A DNA stretch of 64,000 bases from Bacillota bacterium (lineage in GTDB: Bacteria > Bacillota > SHA-98 > UBA4971), in the NCBI GenBank assembly GCA_012516125.1, contig JAAYXB010000090.1:1-64000 (forward strand), in the 5' to 3' direction. The notes beneath the pieces are model-generated. The model had not been told where the DNA came from, ran no database searches, and saw only the letters and a program-made list of their open reading frames with translations. The position numbers and the translations under genes are program-made. How positions within the stretch are numbered: the first letter of the stretch is position 1; each line of letters starts with the position of its first letter. Of this stretch, positions 33,941 to 43,275 are shown piece by piece.

Positions 33941-33989
33941 TGCGCAATTGTATGCAGTATCCCGATGGAGATGTGTGCAATATCTTGCA
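33941..33989. promoter_or_regulatory. paired upstream activator sites
   Basis: TGCGCAATTGTATGCA (33941-33956) and TGTGCAATATCTTGCA (33974-33989) share the pattern TGYGCAAT-N4-TGCA and are 33 bp apart, about three helical turns. They lie roughly 100-140 bp upstream of the sigma-54 transcription start, the normal place for enhancer-binding proteins. The likely binder is the Fis-type HTH of the activator at 37606. Confidence 0.6.
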
Positions 33990-34219
33990 TGGATCCCGCA
34001 CAGCCCCGGCTGGTGCCCCCGCAGGACCGTCCTCGCGAGCGGCGTTCCCGTTCGCGGGAACTGCGAGTCTTAGTACCGCCCCGCTACAGATGCTAGGATG
34101 TGGCCGCCTGGGAGCGTGGTGTTGGCGCGACCAGGTGTCGGGTTATTGAAGGGATCTGGTCCTACGTGAAGAAAGATTTACTTGCCTTGTGAGGATTCTG
34201 AACCGGGAGGGATGCGCGC

Positions 34220-35383
34220 GTGGACTTCAGCCTTACAGAAGAGCAGGAAGCCATAAGGCAGATGGCCGCCGAGCTCGCCGACAAGGAGCTTGCGCCACAC
34301 GCCCGCGAGCTCGACGCCAAAGGCGAGTACCCGTGGGATAACCTCCGCAAACTGGCGCGGTACGGTTACCTCGGAATGATGCTTCCGGCGGAGTTCGGCG
34401 GCTCGGGAGCTGACGTTCTCTCGCACACGCTCTGCGTTGAGGAAGTCTCCCGGGCGTGCGCCGCAACAGGCGTCATCATGGAGATCCACAACAGCCTCAC
34501 ATGTGACGGGATCTACCGTTTCGGAACCGACGAGCAAAAGGCTCGCTACCTCCCGGCCCTTGCGCGGGGCGAAAAGGTCGGCGCATTCGCGCTCACCGAG
34601 CCTGGAGCCGGGTCCGACGCCTCGGGTATCAGGACCGTGGCGGTGCGGGACGGCAATGATTTCGTCATAAACGGCACCAAGCACTTCATAACCGGCGCCG
34701 GCCAGGCCCACGTGTACCTTCTGTTCGCCATGACCGATCCGTCGAAGGGTACGAAGGGGATCTCCGCCTTCATCGTGGAGAAGGGGATGCCGGGTCTTTC
34801 GTTCGGCCCTCCCGAGGACAAGATGGGGATCAGGGCGTCTCACACCGGCGAACTCATCTTCAGCGACTGCCGCGTCCCCGCGGAGAACCTCGTCGGGTCC
34901 GAGGGCGAGGGGTACAAGATCGCGCTTACGCTCCTCGACGGCGGACGCATCGGCATCGGCGCTCAGGCCGTCGGAATAGCGCGGGCGGCCTTCGATGCTG
35001 CGCTGAGATACTCGCAGGAGAGGGTCCAGTTCGGCCAGGCCATCTCGGGCTTCCAGGCCGTCCAGTGGATGCTCGCGGATATGGCCACCGAGATCGAGGC
35101 TGCCCGCCTCCTGGTATACAGAGCAGCCTACCTGCGCGGCAAGGGCGTGCGTTGCACAAAGGAAGTGGCCATGGCAAAACTCTTCGCGTCCGAGGTTGCG
35201 ATGAGAACCACCATCAAGGCCGTGCAGATCCACGGCGGGTACGGGTACATGCGGGAGTACAACGTTGAGCGGTACATGCGCGACGCCAAGATCACCGAGA
35301 TATACGAGGGTACCAGCGAGATCATGAGGCTCCTCATCGCGTCCGCCCTTCTCAAGGAAAGCAAGGAAAGCAAGGAGAGGTGA
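34220..35383 (+). CDS. acyl-CoA dehydrogenase (short-chain/butyryl-CoA type)
   Basis: This 387-aa FAD enzyme interconverts acyl-CoA and enoyl-CoA. Signatures are GAFALTEPGAGSDASGI (FAD/substrate loop), QVHGG-like VQIHGGYGYMREY, and the catalytic Glu in EIYEGTSEIMR. The C-terminus ends in a 9-bp DNA repeat encoding Lys-Glu-Ser units. The start is GTG 34220. It is first of a three-gene operon with thiolase and 3-hydroxyacyl-CoA dehydrogenase; no etfAB or crotonase is next to it. Chain length is inferred. Confidence 0.92.
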   Translation: MDFSLTEEQEAIRQMAAELADKELAPHARELDAKGEYPWDNLRKLARYGYLGMMLPAEFGGSGADVLSHTLCVEEVSRACAATGVIMEIHNSLTCDGIYRFGTDEQKARYLPALARGEKVGAFALTEPGAGSDASGIRTVAVRDGNDFVINGTKHFITGAGQAHVYLLFAMTDPSKGTKGISAFIVEKGMPGLSFGPPEDKMGIRASHTGELIFSDCRVPAENLVGSEGEGYKIALTLLDGGRIGIGAQAVGIARAAFDAALRYSQERVQFGQAISGFQAVQWMLADMATEIEAARLLVYRAAYLRGKGVRCTKEVAMAKLFASEVAMRTTIKAVQIHGGYGYMREYNVERYMRDAKITEIYEGTSEIMRLLIASALLKESKESKER

Positions 35384-35389
35384 GCGATT

Positions 35390-36601
35390 GTGATCGGTGG
35401 GAAAAACACCCTGCGTTCGTCGGTGCTGGTAAGCGCCGCGAGGACTCCCTTCGGCGGCTTCGGCCGAACCCTGCGTGACATGAAGGCGACCCAGCTTGGC
35501 GCGATTGCGATCCGCGCAGCGGTAGAGCGGGCCGGCATCAAGCCTGGTGATGTGGACTATCTCCTCATGGGCATGGTGGTGCAGGCAGGCGCGGGGCAGA
35601 TCCCGTCTAGGCAGGCGGGGATTGCGGCAGGCCTCCCGGTGACAGTCCCGTCGGATACCATCAACAAGGTGTGCGCCTCGGGCCTCCGGGCCGTGAACAT
35701 CGCTGACATGATGATCCGCGCGGGTGAGGCACAGGTGGTCGTTGCCGGCGGTATGGAAAGCATGAGCCAGGCCCCCTACCTCATGGACAGGGCCAGATGG
35801 GGGGGCTTGCGCCTCGGTCACGGCACACTCATCGACGGCGTCATCAAGGACGGGCTCTGGTGCCCGTTCGGCGACGTGCACATGGGAGCACTTGGCGATG
35901 CCGCCGCGAAGAAGCACGGGGTCTCCCGCGAGGAGCAGGACAGGTGGGCGCTGCGCAGCCACCAGCGTGCACTAGCCGCGATCCGCGAAGGCCGCCTGCG
36001 CGAGGAGATCGTCCCGGTGGAGATCCCCAAAAAGGACGGCCCACCTCTCATCTTCGACACCGACGAGGCGCCGCGACCCGATACGTCCCTTGAGAAGCTC
36101 GCGCGGCTTCGCCCGGCTTTCACACCGGACGGCACCATCACCGCGGGTAACGCCCCGGGCCTCAACGACGGTGCCGGAGCGCTCGTGGTCATGGAGGAGG
36201 CGAAGGCCCGCGCCCTCGGCATTAAGCGGCTCGCCCGGATCGTGTCCCACGGAGTGGCATCAGTAGAGCCCGCGGACATGCCGGAGGTGCCAGCGCTCGC
36301 TGCGAAAGTCGCCCTCGATAAAGCGGGTCTCTCCATAAACGACATCGGGCTCATCGAGGTAAACGAGGCGTTCGCAGCGGTGGCACTCATCAGCATGAAG
36401 CTGGGTGGCTGGGACGAAGAGAAAGTCAACGTGAACGGCGGAGCCGTCGCCCTCGGCCACCCCATCGGGGCAAGCGGCGCGAGGATACTCATGACGCTGG
36501 TCTTCGAGATGCGAAGACGAGGCGTCAAATTCGGGCTTGCGACGATATGCAGCGGCGCGGCCCAGGGTGAGGCAACCATCGTGGAGCTGTGTGAAGGCTG
36601 A
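35390..36601 (+). CDS. acetyl-CoA C-acetyltransferase (thiolase)
   Basis: This 403-aa thiolase carries the nucleophilic Cys in NKVCASGLRAVNIADM, the His in NGGAVALGHPIGASGAR and the second Cys in LATICSGAAQGEA. It joins or splits acetoacetyl-CoA units. The start is GTG 35390 with GGAGAGGTGAG upstream, six bases after the acyl-CoA dehydrogenase stop. With the neighbouring dehydrogenases it covers three of the four steps between acetyl-CoA and butyryl-CoA. Confidence 0.94.
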   Translation: MIGGKNTLRSSVLVSAARTPFGGFGRTLRDMKATQLGAIAIRAAVERAGIKPGDVDYLLMGMVVQAGAGQIPSRQAGIAAGLPVTVPSDTINKVCASGLRAVNIADMMIRAGEAQVVVAGGMESMSQAPYLMDRARWGGLRLGHGTLIDGVIKDGLWCPFGDVHMGALGDAAAKKHGVSREEQDRWALRSHQRALAAIREGRLREEIVPVEIPKKDGPPLIFDTDEAPRPDTSLEKLARLRPAFTPDGTITAGNAPGLNDGAGALVVMEEAKARALGIKRLARIVSHGVASVEPADMPEVPALAAKVALDKAGLSINDIGLIEVNEAFAAVALISMKLGGWDEEKVNVNGGAVALGHPIGASGARILMTLVFEMRRRGVKFGLATICSGAAQGEATIVELCEG

Positions 36602-36639
36602 CGCCCACTGTGAAGCAGATTGGGAAAGGAGGCTCGTCT

Positions 36640-37488
36640 ATGGACGTCTCCAGGCTGGCAGTTATCGGCGCAGGGCAGATGGGATCCGGGATAGCGCAGG
36701 TGGCGGCTACGGCCGGGCTTTCCGTGACGCTTCTGGATGTGTCGGAGGACCTTGCGAGAAAAGGCCTCGCCGCCGTGGAGAAGGGGCTTTCCCGCGCCAT
36801 CGAGAAAGGCAAGCTGGACCCCGTGGAGAAGGATGCAGTGCTCGCGAGGATCCGCATCGGGGCGGATCTTTCCCTGGCGTCCGACGCAGATATGGTGATA
36901 GAGGCCGTGGTTGAGAACGTTGATGTCAAGAAGGACGTATTCCGAAAGCTTGACGCTCTCCTCGCCCCCGACGCTATCATCGCCTCTAACACGTCCTCCA
37001 TATCCATCACGCGGCTCGCAGCAGCCACCGGGCGGCCTGAGAAGGTCATCGGCATGCATTTCATGAACCCCGTCCCTGCCATGAAGCTGGTGGAGATCAT
37101 ATCCGGCCAGGCCACCTCCGACGAGACGCGCGAGGTCACCTGGGCGCTTGCCGAAAGGATGAGCAAGACCCCGGTGGCGGTCTCCGACTACCCAGGGTTT
37201 GTCTCAAACAGACTGCTCATGCCCATGATCAACGAGGCAGCCTATTGCCTCATGGAGGGTGTTGCCTCACGCGAAGACATCGACACCGTGATGAGGCTGG
37301 GCATGAACCACCCGATGGGCCCGCTGGCCCTCGCTGACCTCATCGGGCTCGATACCTGCCTCTACATCATGGAGGTGCTCTATGAGGGCTTCAAGGACTC
37401 CAAGTACAGGCCATGCCCCCTGCTCCGCCGGATGGTGGACGCCGGTTACCTGGGCAAGAAGGTCGGAAAGGGGTTCTATACGTACTGA
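36640..37488 (+). CDS. hbd: 3-hydroxybutyryl-CoA dehydrogenase
   Basis: This 282-aa NAD(P)-dependent enzyme reduces acetoacetyl-CoA to 3-hydroxybutyryl-CoA or works in reverse. It has the Rossmann motif VIGAGQMGSGIAQVAA, the catalytic His region KVIGMHFMNPVPAMKLVEI, and GFVSNRLLMPMINEA with NHPMGPLALADLIGLDT. I start at ATG 36640, preceded by AAAGGAGG at ideal spacing; a GTG at 36610 is less likely. It is the last gene of the three-gene set. Confidence 0.94.
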   Translation: MDVSRLAVIGAGQMGSGIAQVAATAGLSVTLLDVSEDLARKGLAAVEKGLSRAIEKGKLDPVEKDAVLARIRIGADLSLASDADMVIEAVVENVDVKKDVFRKLDALLAPDAIIASNTSSISITRLAAATGRPEKVIGMHFMNPVPAMKLVEIISGQATSDETREVTWALAERMSKTPVAVSDYPGFVSNRLLMPMINEAAYCLMEGVASREDIDTVMRLGMNHPMGPLALADLIGLDTCLYIMEVLYEGFKDSKYRPCPLLRRMVDAGYLGKKVGKGFYTY

Positions 37489-37509
37489 GTAAGTGATGGC
37501 TCAGAAATG

Positions 37510-37526
37510 CTCCCGGCTTTCGGGAG
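37510..37526 (+). terminator. hairpin after hbd
   Basis: CTCCCG (37510-37515) and CGGGAG (37521-37526) form a perfect stem with a 5-nt GCTTT loop, 22 bp past the hbd stop. There is no T-run; it runs directly into a repeat end (37526-37540). Confidence 0.45.
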
Positions 37527-37540
37527 GGGTTGCCGGTGAC
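37526..37540. repeat. solo end of the short inverted-repeat element (copy L)
   Basis: GGGGTTGCCGGTGAC matches the first 13 bases of the element's terminal repeat exactly (copy B at 25734). It sits at the foot of the hairpin after hbd. It is short, so chance similarity is possible. Confidence 0.35.
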
Positions 37541-37605
37541 TCAAAGAGAGAGTGGAGTATAGGTTCGAGGACCACTGCCACCTCTACAGTCAAGGAAGGG
37601 ATTCG

Positions 37606-39372
37606 ATGGCGCGACCTGAGAGGCTTCATCTATCCAACAGGGAACTCGAAGTAATCCTGAACTCCACGCACGACGGCATGATCGCTTGCGACCGCGACGG
37701 GTTCATCACGATCTTCAACGCCGCCGCAGCCCGTATCACGGGGCTCGACCCGGAGGACATGATAGGCAAGCGAGCACAGGACGTGATCCCCAACACCAGG
37801 CTCCATGTCGTGCTCGAAACTGGACAGGCCGAACTCAACCAGCAGCAGGTCCTGGGTGGCGTAAAGATCATCACCAACCGTGTGCCGGTCCGGGACGCCG
37901 ACGGCAACGTCATCGGCGCCGTCGCGGTCTTCAGGGACATCAGCGAAGTCATCTCGCTCGCAGAGGAGATCACCAACCTCCGCCAGATCCAGAGCCTCCT
38001 GGAAGCCATCATCAACTCAACACAGGACGCCATCTCGGTCGTGGACGAGAACGGCATGGGGCTTCTCATCAACCCCGCCTACACCAGGCTGACCGGCCTC
38101 ACTGAGGAGGACGTCATCGGCAAGCCCGCCACCACCGACATCGCCGAGGGTGAGAGCATGCACATGAAGGTGCTTCGCACGCGGCTTCCCGTGCGGGGCG
38201 CCCGCATGAAGGTGGGCCCTCGAAAGAAAGAGGTCATAGTCCATGCCGCGCCGATCATCGTTGATGATGAGCTCAAGGGCAGCGTCGCTGTGATCCACGA
38301 CACTTCGGAGATCCGGCGGCTCACCGAGGAGCTTGATAGGGCGAAGAGGCTCATCAGGCGGCTCGAGGCCAAGTACACCTTCGATGACATAGTCGGGGTA
38401 AGTCCCAAAATGGCGCGCGCAATCGAACAGGCCAGGCGCGTGGCGGCGACGCCGGTGACCGTCCTCCTCAGGGGGGAGAGTGGGACCGGAAAGGAGCTTT
38501 TCGCGCACGCCATCCACAACGCAAGCGATCGGGCGCGTGGCCAGTTCATCAGGGTGAACTGCACCGCCATCGTGGATACGCTCCTTGAATCGGAGCTTTT
38601 CGGCTATGAAGAGGGCGCGTTCACCGGTGCAAGGCGAGGCGGGAAGCGCGGCCTCTTCGAGGAGGCAAACGGCGGGACCATTTTCCTGGATGAGGTAGGG
38701 GCGACGAACCTCGCGCTTCAAGCCAAGCTGCTGCGCGTCCTTCAAGAGAAGGAAGTCGTGCGGGTTGGCGACACACGGCCGATACCCGTGGACGTGCGCG
38801 TGATAGCCGCCACCAACACCGACCTTGAGAAAGCCGTCCGCGAGGGGCGCATGCGGGAAGACCTCTACTACCGCCTCAATGTGGTGCCCATCTTCATCCC
38901 GCCGCTGCGGGAGCGCATCGAGGACATACCGCTCCTGTGCCACAGCCTGATACGCCGGTTCAACCAGGCTTACGGGCGGAACGTCAGCCGCATCTCCGAG
39001 GAGGCTCTCGACATCCTCACCGAGTATGACTGGCCCGGCAACGTCAGGGAATTGGAGAACGTCCTGAGCCGGGCCATCATCAACATGCACTACAGCGAGG
39101 TGGAGATCCTACCAGGCCATTTGCCTGCCCTGGGCAGGTTCCAACAGGGGCCGCAGGCAACACAGGTGAACGCTCAAACCGAGATCCTGACTGGCGAAAA
39201 GCGATCCGCACAAGGTATCCCCAGGCTACGCGAAGCCGTCGAGCGCGCAGAGAGGCGGGCCATCCTGCGCGCCCTCGAGGCGGCCGGAGGCAACAAGACC
39301 GCAGCAGCGAAGCTGCTTGGAGTAGGCCTGCGCAGCCTCTACTACAAGATCAAGCGCTATGGGATCTCGTGA
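37606..39372 (+). CDS. PAS-domain sigma-54 transcriptional activator (BkdR-like)
   Basis: This 588-aa enhancer-binding protein has two PAS sensor domains (about 12-115 and 132-240), an AAA+ ATPase domain with Walker A GESGTGKE (290-297), the sigma-54 contact loop GAFTGA (337-342) and Walker B TIFLDEV (358-364). It ends in a Fis-type helix-turn-helix (AAAKLLGVGLRSLYYKIKRYG). The architecture matches BkdR of Bacillus, which activates the branched-chain keto acid operon. A sigma-54 promoter with paired upstream sites lies at 33855-33989. The start is ATG 37606 (AAGGAAGG upstream); GTG 37552 is in frame too. Confidence 0.9.
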   Translation: MARPERLHLSNRELEVILNSTHDGMIACDRDGFITIFNAAAARITGLDPEDMIGKRAQDVIPNTRLHVVLETGQAELNQQQVLGGVKIITNRVPVRDADGNVIGAVAVFRDISEVISLAEEITNLRQIQSLLEAIINSTQDAISVVDENGMGLLINPAYTRLTGLTEEDVIGKPATTDIAEGESMHMKVLRTRLPVRGARMKVGPRKKEVIVHAAPIIVDDELKGSVAVIHDTSEIRRLTEELDRAKRLIRRLEAKYTFDDIVGVSPKMARAIEQARRVAATPVTVLLRGESGTGKELFAHAIHNASDRARGQFIRVNCTAIVDTLLESELFGYEEGAFTGARRGGKRGLFEEANGGTIFLDEVGATNLALQAKLLRVLQEKEVVRVGDTRPIPVDVRVIAATNTDLEKAVREGRMREDLYYRLNVVPIFIPPLRERIEDIPLLCHSLIRRFNQAYGRNVSRISEEALDILTEYDWPGNVRELENVLSRAIINMHYSEVEILPGHLPALGRFQQGPQATQVNAQTEILTGEKRSAQGIPRLREAVERAERRAILRALEAAGGNKTAAAKLLGVGLRSLYYKIKRYGIS

Positions 39373-39577
39373 GTCTCGACTCGGGGATTGCTGCGCTGTC
39401 GCTCGCAGGGCGGACAAGGCCGCCACAAACCTCGAAGGTGTCAGGGAAATTGGCAATACAAGCGAGCTTCGGGAAGTAATGCCGGCACCGCTGCGCGCCC
39501 CTTGTCAAGACACCAGCGTCCGGGCAAGGCGGGCGCGCGAGTACCAGATCTCGGCGCCTGCGTCCCTACCTCCCACC

Positions 39578-41749
39578 CTACCTTCGGCGCCTGTACCCGC
39601 CGTACTCGTCTGGTCGCCTGGGCGCGCCCTGGCGTCGCCCGACCTCCAGTGCGTGATCCCTCGGGAGCACGTCCTTGCGTGACAGGTTTATCCTGCCCTG
39701 CCTGTCTATCTCCGTGACCTTGACCTCGATGGTGTCGCCCACCTTGACGACGTCCTCCACCCTGGGCACCCGCGTGTGGGCAAGCTCAGAGATGTGCACG
39801 AGGCCCTCCTTGCCCGGCAGGATCTCCACAAACGCTCCGAAGTTCATTATGCGAGTAACTGTGCCCGTGTAAACCTTGCCGACCTCGACCTCGGCCGTGA
39901 GGTTTTCGATCATCTTCTTCGCCTTCGTGCCGGCGCTTTCGTCAACCGCTGCGATGAAGACCCGCCCGTCATCCTCGATATCGATCTTCGCGCCGGTCTC
40001 GTCGATGATGTGCCTTATGACCTTGCCGCCAGGGCCGATGACATCGCGAATCTTATCGGGATCGATGGTCATCCGTATGATCCTCGGAGCGTAACGCGAA
40101 AGCTCCTTGCGCGGCTCCGGTATGACCTCAAGCATCTTGCCAAGGATGAAAAGCCGCCCTTCTCTGGCCTGGGCGAGGGCCTTCTCGAGAATGTCCCTCG
40201 TTATGCCGGGGATTTTGATATCCATCTGGATAGCCGTGACCCCGCGCTCGGTGCCGGCAACCTTGAAATCCATGTCGCCAAGGGCGTCCTCGATGCCCTG
40301 GATGTCTGAGAGGATGGCGACCCTGTCGCCCTCTTTCACGAGGCCCATGGCGATGCCTGCCACCGGACGCTTGATGGGAACACCGGCGTCCATGAGCGCC
40401 AGCGTGGACCCGCACACACTCGCCTGCGACGTGGAGCCGTTTGACTCCAGCACCTCCGACACAAGCCGGATGGTATACGGAAACGTCTCCTCGTCGGGGA
40501 TCATCGCCGCAAGCGCCCTTTCAGCAAGCGCTCCATGCCCTATCTCGCGCCGGCCCGGACCCCTTATGGGCCGCACCTCGCCCACGCTGTACGGCGGGAA
40601 ATTGTAGTGGTGCATGTATCGCTTGGACTCCTCCTCGCCCAGCCCGTCGAGGAGCTGTTCCTCCCCAATAGCTCCAAGCGTCACGCTGGTGAGCACCTGC
40701 GTCTGGCCACGGGTGAAGAGGCCGGACCCGTGCACCCTCGGAAGCACGCTCACCTCGCAGGATATGGGCCGGATCTCGTTGAACTTCCGCCCGTCGGGTC
40801 GATAGCCCTCCTCAAGGATCATCTTCCTTACCTCTTCCTTGACGATCTTGTCAAGGACGATGGTGATATCCTTCTCATAGAGCGCGAAATCGTCGCCGAG
40901 GCTCGTCCTCATCTCCTCGACAACCGTCATCTTGACAGCGTCGGTGCGCTCCTCACGCGTGAGCTTATCCTCGCTCTTGAGCGCCTCCCGGAGGTCGGCC
41001 GTCGCACGCTCCCTCACCTTGGCCTCGATATCCGGGTTGGGCCTGTACAGCGTTACCTCCCGCTTGGGCTTGCCGCACACGGCCACAAGTCCTTCGATGA
41101 ACTCCACGATCCCCCGAATGGCCTCGTGGCCAAAAGATATCGCCTCCAGGATGACGTCCTCGGGCACCTCGCTCGCGCCCGCCTCGACCATGAGGATGGC
41201 ATCTTTTGTGCCTGCAACCACAAGCGAGAGATCGCTCTTGAGGGATTGTTCGAGGGTTGGGTTAATGACAAGCTGGCCATCGACCCTGCCGACTCGCACT
41301 CCGCCGATGGGTCCCCGGAACGGTATGTCAGATATGCTGAGGGCGGCGGACGCGCCGATCATTGCCGTCACGTCGGGTTCGCAATCCTGCTCGACTGACA
41401 TCACGGTGCAGACCACCTGCACGTCGTGTCTGAACCCTTCGGGAAAGAGCGGCCTTATGGGTCTGTCGATCATGCGAGCCGAAAGGGTGGCGGCCTCGGA
41501 AGGCCTTCCTTCTCTCTTTATCCACCCGCCGGGGATCTTGCCCACAGCGTAAAGCCTTTCCTCGTAGTCCACGAGAAGCGGGAAGAAGTCGATCCCTTCC
41601 CGCGGCTCTTTAGACATGCACGCTGTGACCAGCACCACCGTGTCGCCGTACCGAACCAGGACCGACCCGTTAGCCTGCTTTGCAACCTTCCCGACCTCAA
41701 GCGAAAGTCTCCTCCCGCCCAGAATCATATCCAGGCAGTGGTGTTCCAT
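39578..41749 (-). CDS. pnp: polyribonucleotide nucleotidyltransferase
   Basis: PNPase is a phosphorolytic 3'-5' exoribonuclease. The 723-aa protein contains two RNase PH domains (about 10-235 and 320-550) around a helical domain, then a KH domain ([20 protein letters not shown]) and an S1 domain ([21 protein letters not shown]) with a basic Arg-rich tail. The first PH domain has the family-typical [13 protein letters not shown]. It is 30 bp after rpsO, the usual partner, and ends in TAG. Confidence 0.96.
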   Translation of the reverse strand: MEHHCLDMILGGRRLSLEVGKVAKQANGSVLVRYGDTVVLVTACMSKEPREGIDFFPLLVDYEERLYAVGKIPGGWIKREGRPSEAATLSARMIDRPIRPLFPEGFRHDVQVVCTVMSVEQDCEPDVTAMIGASAALSISDIPFRGPIGGVRVGRVDGQLVINPTLEQSLKSDLSLVVAGTKDAILMVEAGASEVPEDVILEAISFGHEAIRGIVEFIEGLVAVCGKPKREVTLYRPNPDIEAKVRERATADLREALKSEDKLTREERTDAVKMTVVEEMRTSLGDDFALYEKDITIVLDKIVKEEVRKMILEEGYRPDGRKFNEIRPISCEVSVLPRVHGSGLFTRGQTQVLTSVTLGAIGEEQLLDGLGEEESKRYMHHYNFPPYSVGEVRPIRGPGRREIGHGALAERALAAMIPDEETFPYTIRLVSEVLESNGSTSQASVCGSTLALMDAGVPIKRPVAGIAMGLVKEGDRVAILSDIQGIEDALGDMDFKVAGTERGVTAIQMDIKIPGITRDILEKALAQAREGRLFILGKMLEVIPEPRKELSRYAPRIIRMTIDPDKIRDVIGPGGKVIRHIIDETGAKIDIEDDGRVFIAAVDESAGTKAKKMIENLTAEVEVGKVYTGTVTRIMNFGAFVEILPGKEGLVHISELAHTRVPRVEDVVKVGDTIEVKVTEIDRQGRINLSRKDVLPRDHALEVGRRQGAPRRPDEYGGYRRRR

Positions 41750-41779
41750 GCCAAATCGTTCCTCCTCAAGCTATCGCTG

Positions 41780-42049
41780 CTACTTCCTGAGGCCGAGCCT
41801 ATCGATGATAGCGCGATACCTTTCGATATCCTTCTCCTTGAGGTAGTTAAGGAGATTGCGCCTCTGACCGACCATTTTCAGCAGCCCTCGTCGCGAGTGA
41901 TGATCCTTCCTGTGCTCCTTGAGGTGCTCGGTCAGACTGTTGATCCTCTCGGTGAGGATCGCGATCTGCACCTCTGGAGAGCCTGTGTCATTCTCGTGAA
42001 GCCTGTACTTCTCGATAATCGCTTGTTTCTCGCCGGCGGGTAGAGCCAC
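41780..42049 (-). CDS. rpsO: 30S ribosomal protein S15
   Basis: This 89-aa small-subunit protein binds the 16S rRNA central domain. The whole sequence matches S15: [40 protein letters not shown] and [14 protein letters not shown]. The start is GTG 42049 with AAGGAGGTGG. It has its own promoter and a leader with a long-range stem next to the ribosome-binding site, consistent with S15 autoregulation. Confidence 0.96.
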   Translation of the reverse strand: MALPAGEKQAIIEKYRLHENDTGSPEVQIAILTERINSLTEHLKEHRKDHHSRRGLLKMVGQRRNLLNYLKEKDIERYRAIIDRLGLRK

Positions 42050-42066
42050 GCCGTTCCACCTCCTTG

Positions 42067-42122
42067 AGCGCTATCCCCCCATCGCCAAGAAACCCGTCGG
42101 AGGAGCGAGGAATCCTAGCGCT
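42067..42122 (-). promoter_or_regulatory. possible S15 autoregulatory leader structure
   Basis: AGCGCTA (42067-42073) and TAGCGCT (42116-42122) can pair in the rpsO leader. The 3' arm in the RNA ends three bases before AAGGAGG. The enclosed 42 nt may fold further. S15 commonly represses its own translation through leader structures that differ between bacteria. The assignment is inferred. Confidence 0.35.
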
Positions 42123-42170
42123 GGGTTCATCTTTGCTTCGCGGCGGTATCGGGATTGCCGTCACGCACCA

Positions 42171-42199
42171 ATTCTATCACACAACCGATCCATTGTAAA
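42171..42199 (-). promoter_or_regulatory. sigma-A type promoter for rpsO-pnp
   Basis: On the minus strand, -35 TTTACA (42199-42194) and -10 TAGAAT (42176-42171) are 17 bp apart, with TG one base before the -10 (extended -10). It lies between ribF and rpsO and predicts a leader of about 115 nt. Confidence 0.65.
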
Positions 42200-42241
42200 C
42201 GACGGCGGGCGCCCCGGCCCCACCCTTGACAGCTTTGCGGG

Positions 42242-43240
42242 TCAGCGCAACGCCGCCGTGCCCGTGCGCCCAACGGTCGCGTGCAAACCACACTTAGTAT
42301 GCCCTGCGTGGCAGGAGGCGAGCACCTTTTGAGCCTTCCTGACGTCGTCCGCGATCTGGGACGCCAGGGCCGCCGCAGAACCGAACCTCATTTCGTCGCG
42401 CAGTCTCTCGATGAAGGACACCCTCACCGTCTCCCCGTAGATGTCGCCTGTGAAATCCATGACAAACACCTCGATGCCAGGGACCCTGCCCTCGAATGTC
42501 GGCCGCACCCCCACGTTTGCCACGGCATGAAGTTGCAGGCGTCGGACCTGGGCGATCGCCGCATACACTCCCCTCGCCGGCACGGCCATATCCCGGCTCA
42601 CCTTGATGTTCGCCGTAGGATATCCAATGGTCCTCCCGCGTCCTTCCCCTGGGACGACCGTGCCTTTTATGGAGAAGGGCCTGCCAAGCATAGCGCACGC
42701 TCCCGCCACATCACCCCGCGCGAGGCGCGCCCGAATCTCCGTGCTGCCGACCGGCACTCCCCCGACGACGACCGGCTCCGCAACCTCCACGTCGAAACCG
42801 TGCTTCTTGCCCAACTCCACCAGGATTGCCGCGGTGCCACGGGCCCTCCATCCAAAGGTGTAATTGAAGCCGACGACGGCCTTCGCCGCCCGCAGGCCGT
42901 CGAGCAGCACCTCGCGCACGAATTCCTCAGGCGTCGCACGGGCGAACGCCTCATCGAAGTGCGCCACGACCGCAACCTCGATCCCCGTCGCCTCAATGAG
43001 CGCAAGCTTGTCCTCGACGTCTGTGAGCTGCGGAGGAGCGAACTGCGGCCGGATGACCTGGAGCGGGTGTCTATCGAAAGTGAACGCCACGGCGCGTGCC
43101 CCGGCGCCCTTTGCGTAGGCCGCACATCTTCTGAGAATCTCCTGGTGCCCGAGGTGCACTCCGTCAAACGTCCCGAGAGCGACCACGGATCTGGGTATAT
43201 CCACAGCGTCAACCTTTGCAAGATCGCTTATGACCTTCAC
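42242..43240 (-). CDS. ribF: bifunctional riboflavin kinase/FAD synthetase
   Basis: RibF makes FMN and FAD from riboflavin. The 332-aa protein has the N-terminal nucleotidyltransferase domain (VVALGTFDGVHLGHQEILRR, FTFDRHPLQV, VVGFNYTFGWRARGT) and the C-terminal kinase domain (GRTIGYPTANIKV). The start is GTG 43240 with AGGAGG seven bases upstream; the longer frame to 43390 overlaps truB. The last 20 residues are atypical. It is in the conserved position between truB and rpsO. Confidence 0.94.
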   Translation of the reverse strand: MKVISDLAKVDAVDIPRSVVALGTFDGVHLGHQEILRRCAAYAKGAGARAVAFTFDRHPLQVIRPQFAPPQLTDVEDKLALIEATGIEVAVVAHFDEAFARATPEEFVREVLLDGLRAAKAVVGFNYTFGWRARGTAAILVELGKKHGFDVEVAEPVVVGGVPVGSTEIRARLARGDVAGACAMLGRPFSIKGTVVPGEGRGRTIGYPTANIKVSRDMAVPARGVYAAIAQVRRLQLHAVANVGVRPTFEGRVPGIEVFVMDFTGDIYGETVRVSFIERLRDEMRFGSAAALASQIADDVRKAQKVLASCHAGHTKCGLHATVGRTGTAALR

Positions 43241-43275
43241 GAGAGACCTCCTAATTCCAGGGTCATATAACGGCC

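Larger units (their letters stand above)
33727..34219. other. 493-bp divergent regulatory region
   Basis: There is no gene. It holds, from left to right, a 13-bp tandem duplication (33823-33848), a sigma-54 promoter firing leftward (33855-33870) and two similar palindromic sites (33941-33956, 33974-33989). For the rightward acyl-CoA dehydrogenase operon I found no convincing promoter; TTGGCG and ATTGAA near 34122-34150 are 17 bp apart but weak. Confidence 0.6.

Noticed and set aside
34120-34160. Sigma-54 promoter for the acyl-CoA dehydrogenase operon
   Set aside because: No GG-N10-GC element with surrounding consensus was found on the plus strand upstream of 34220.
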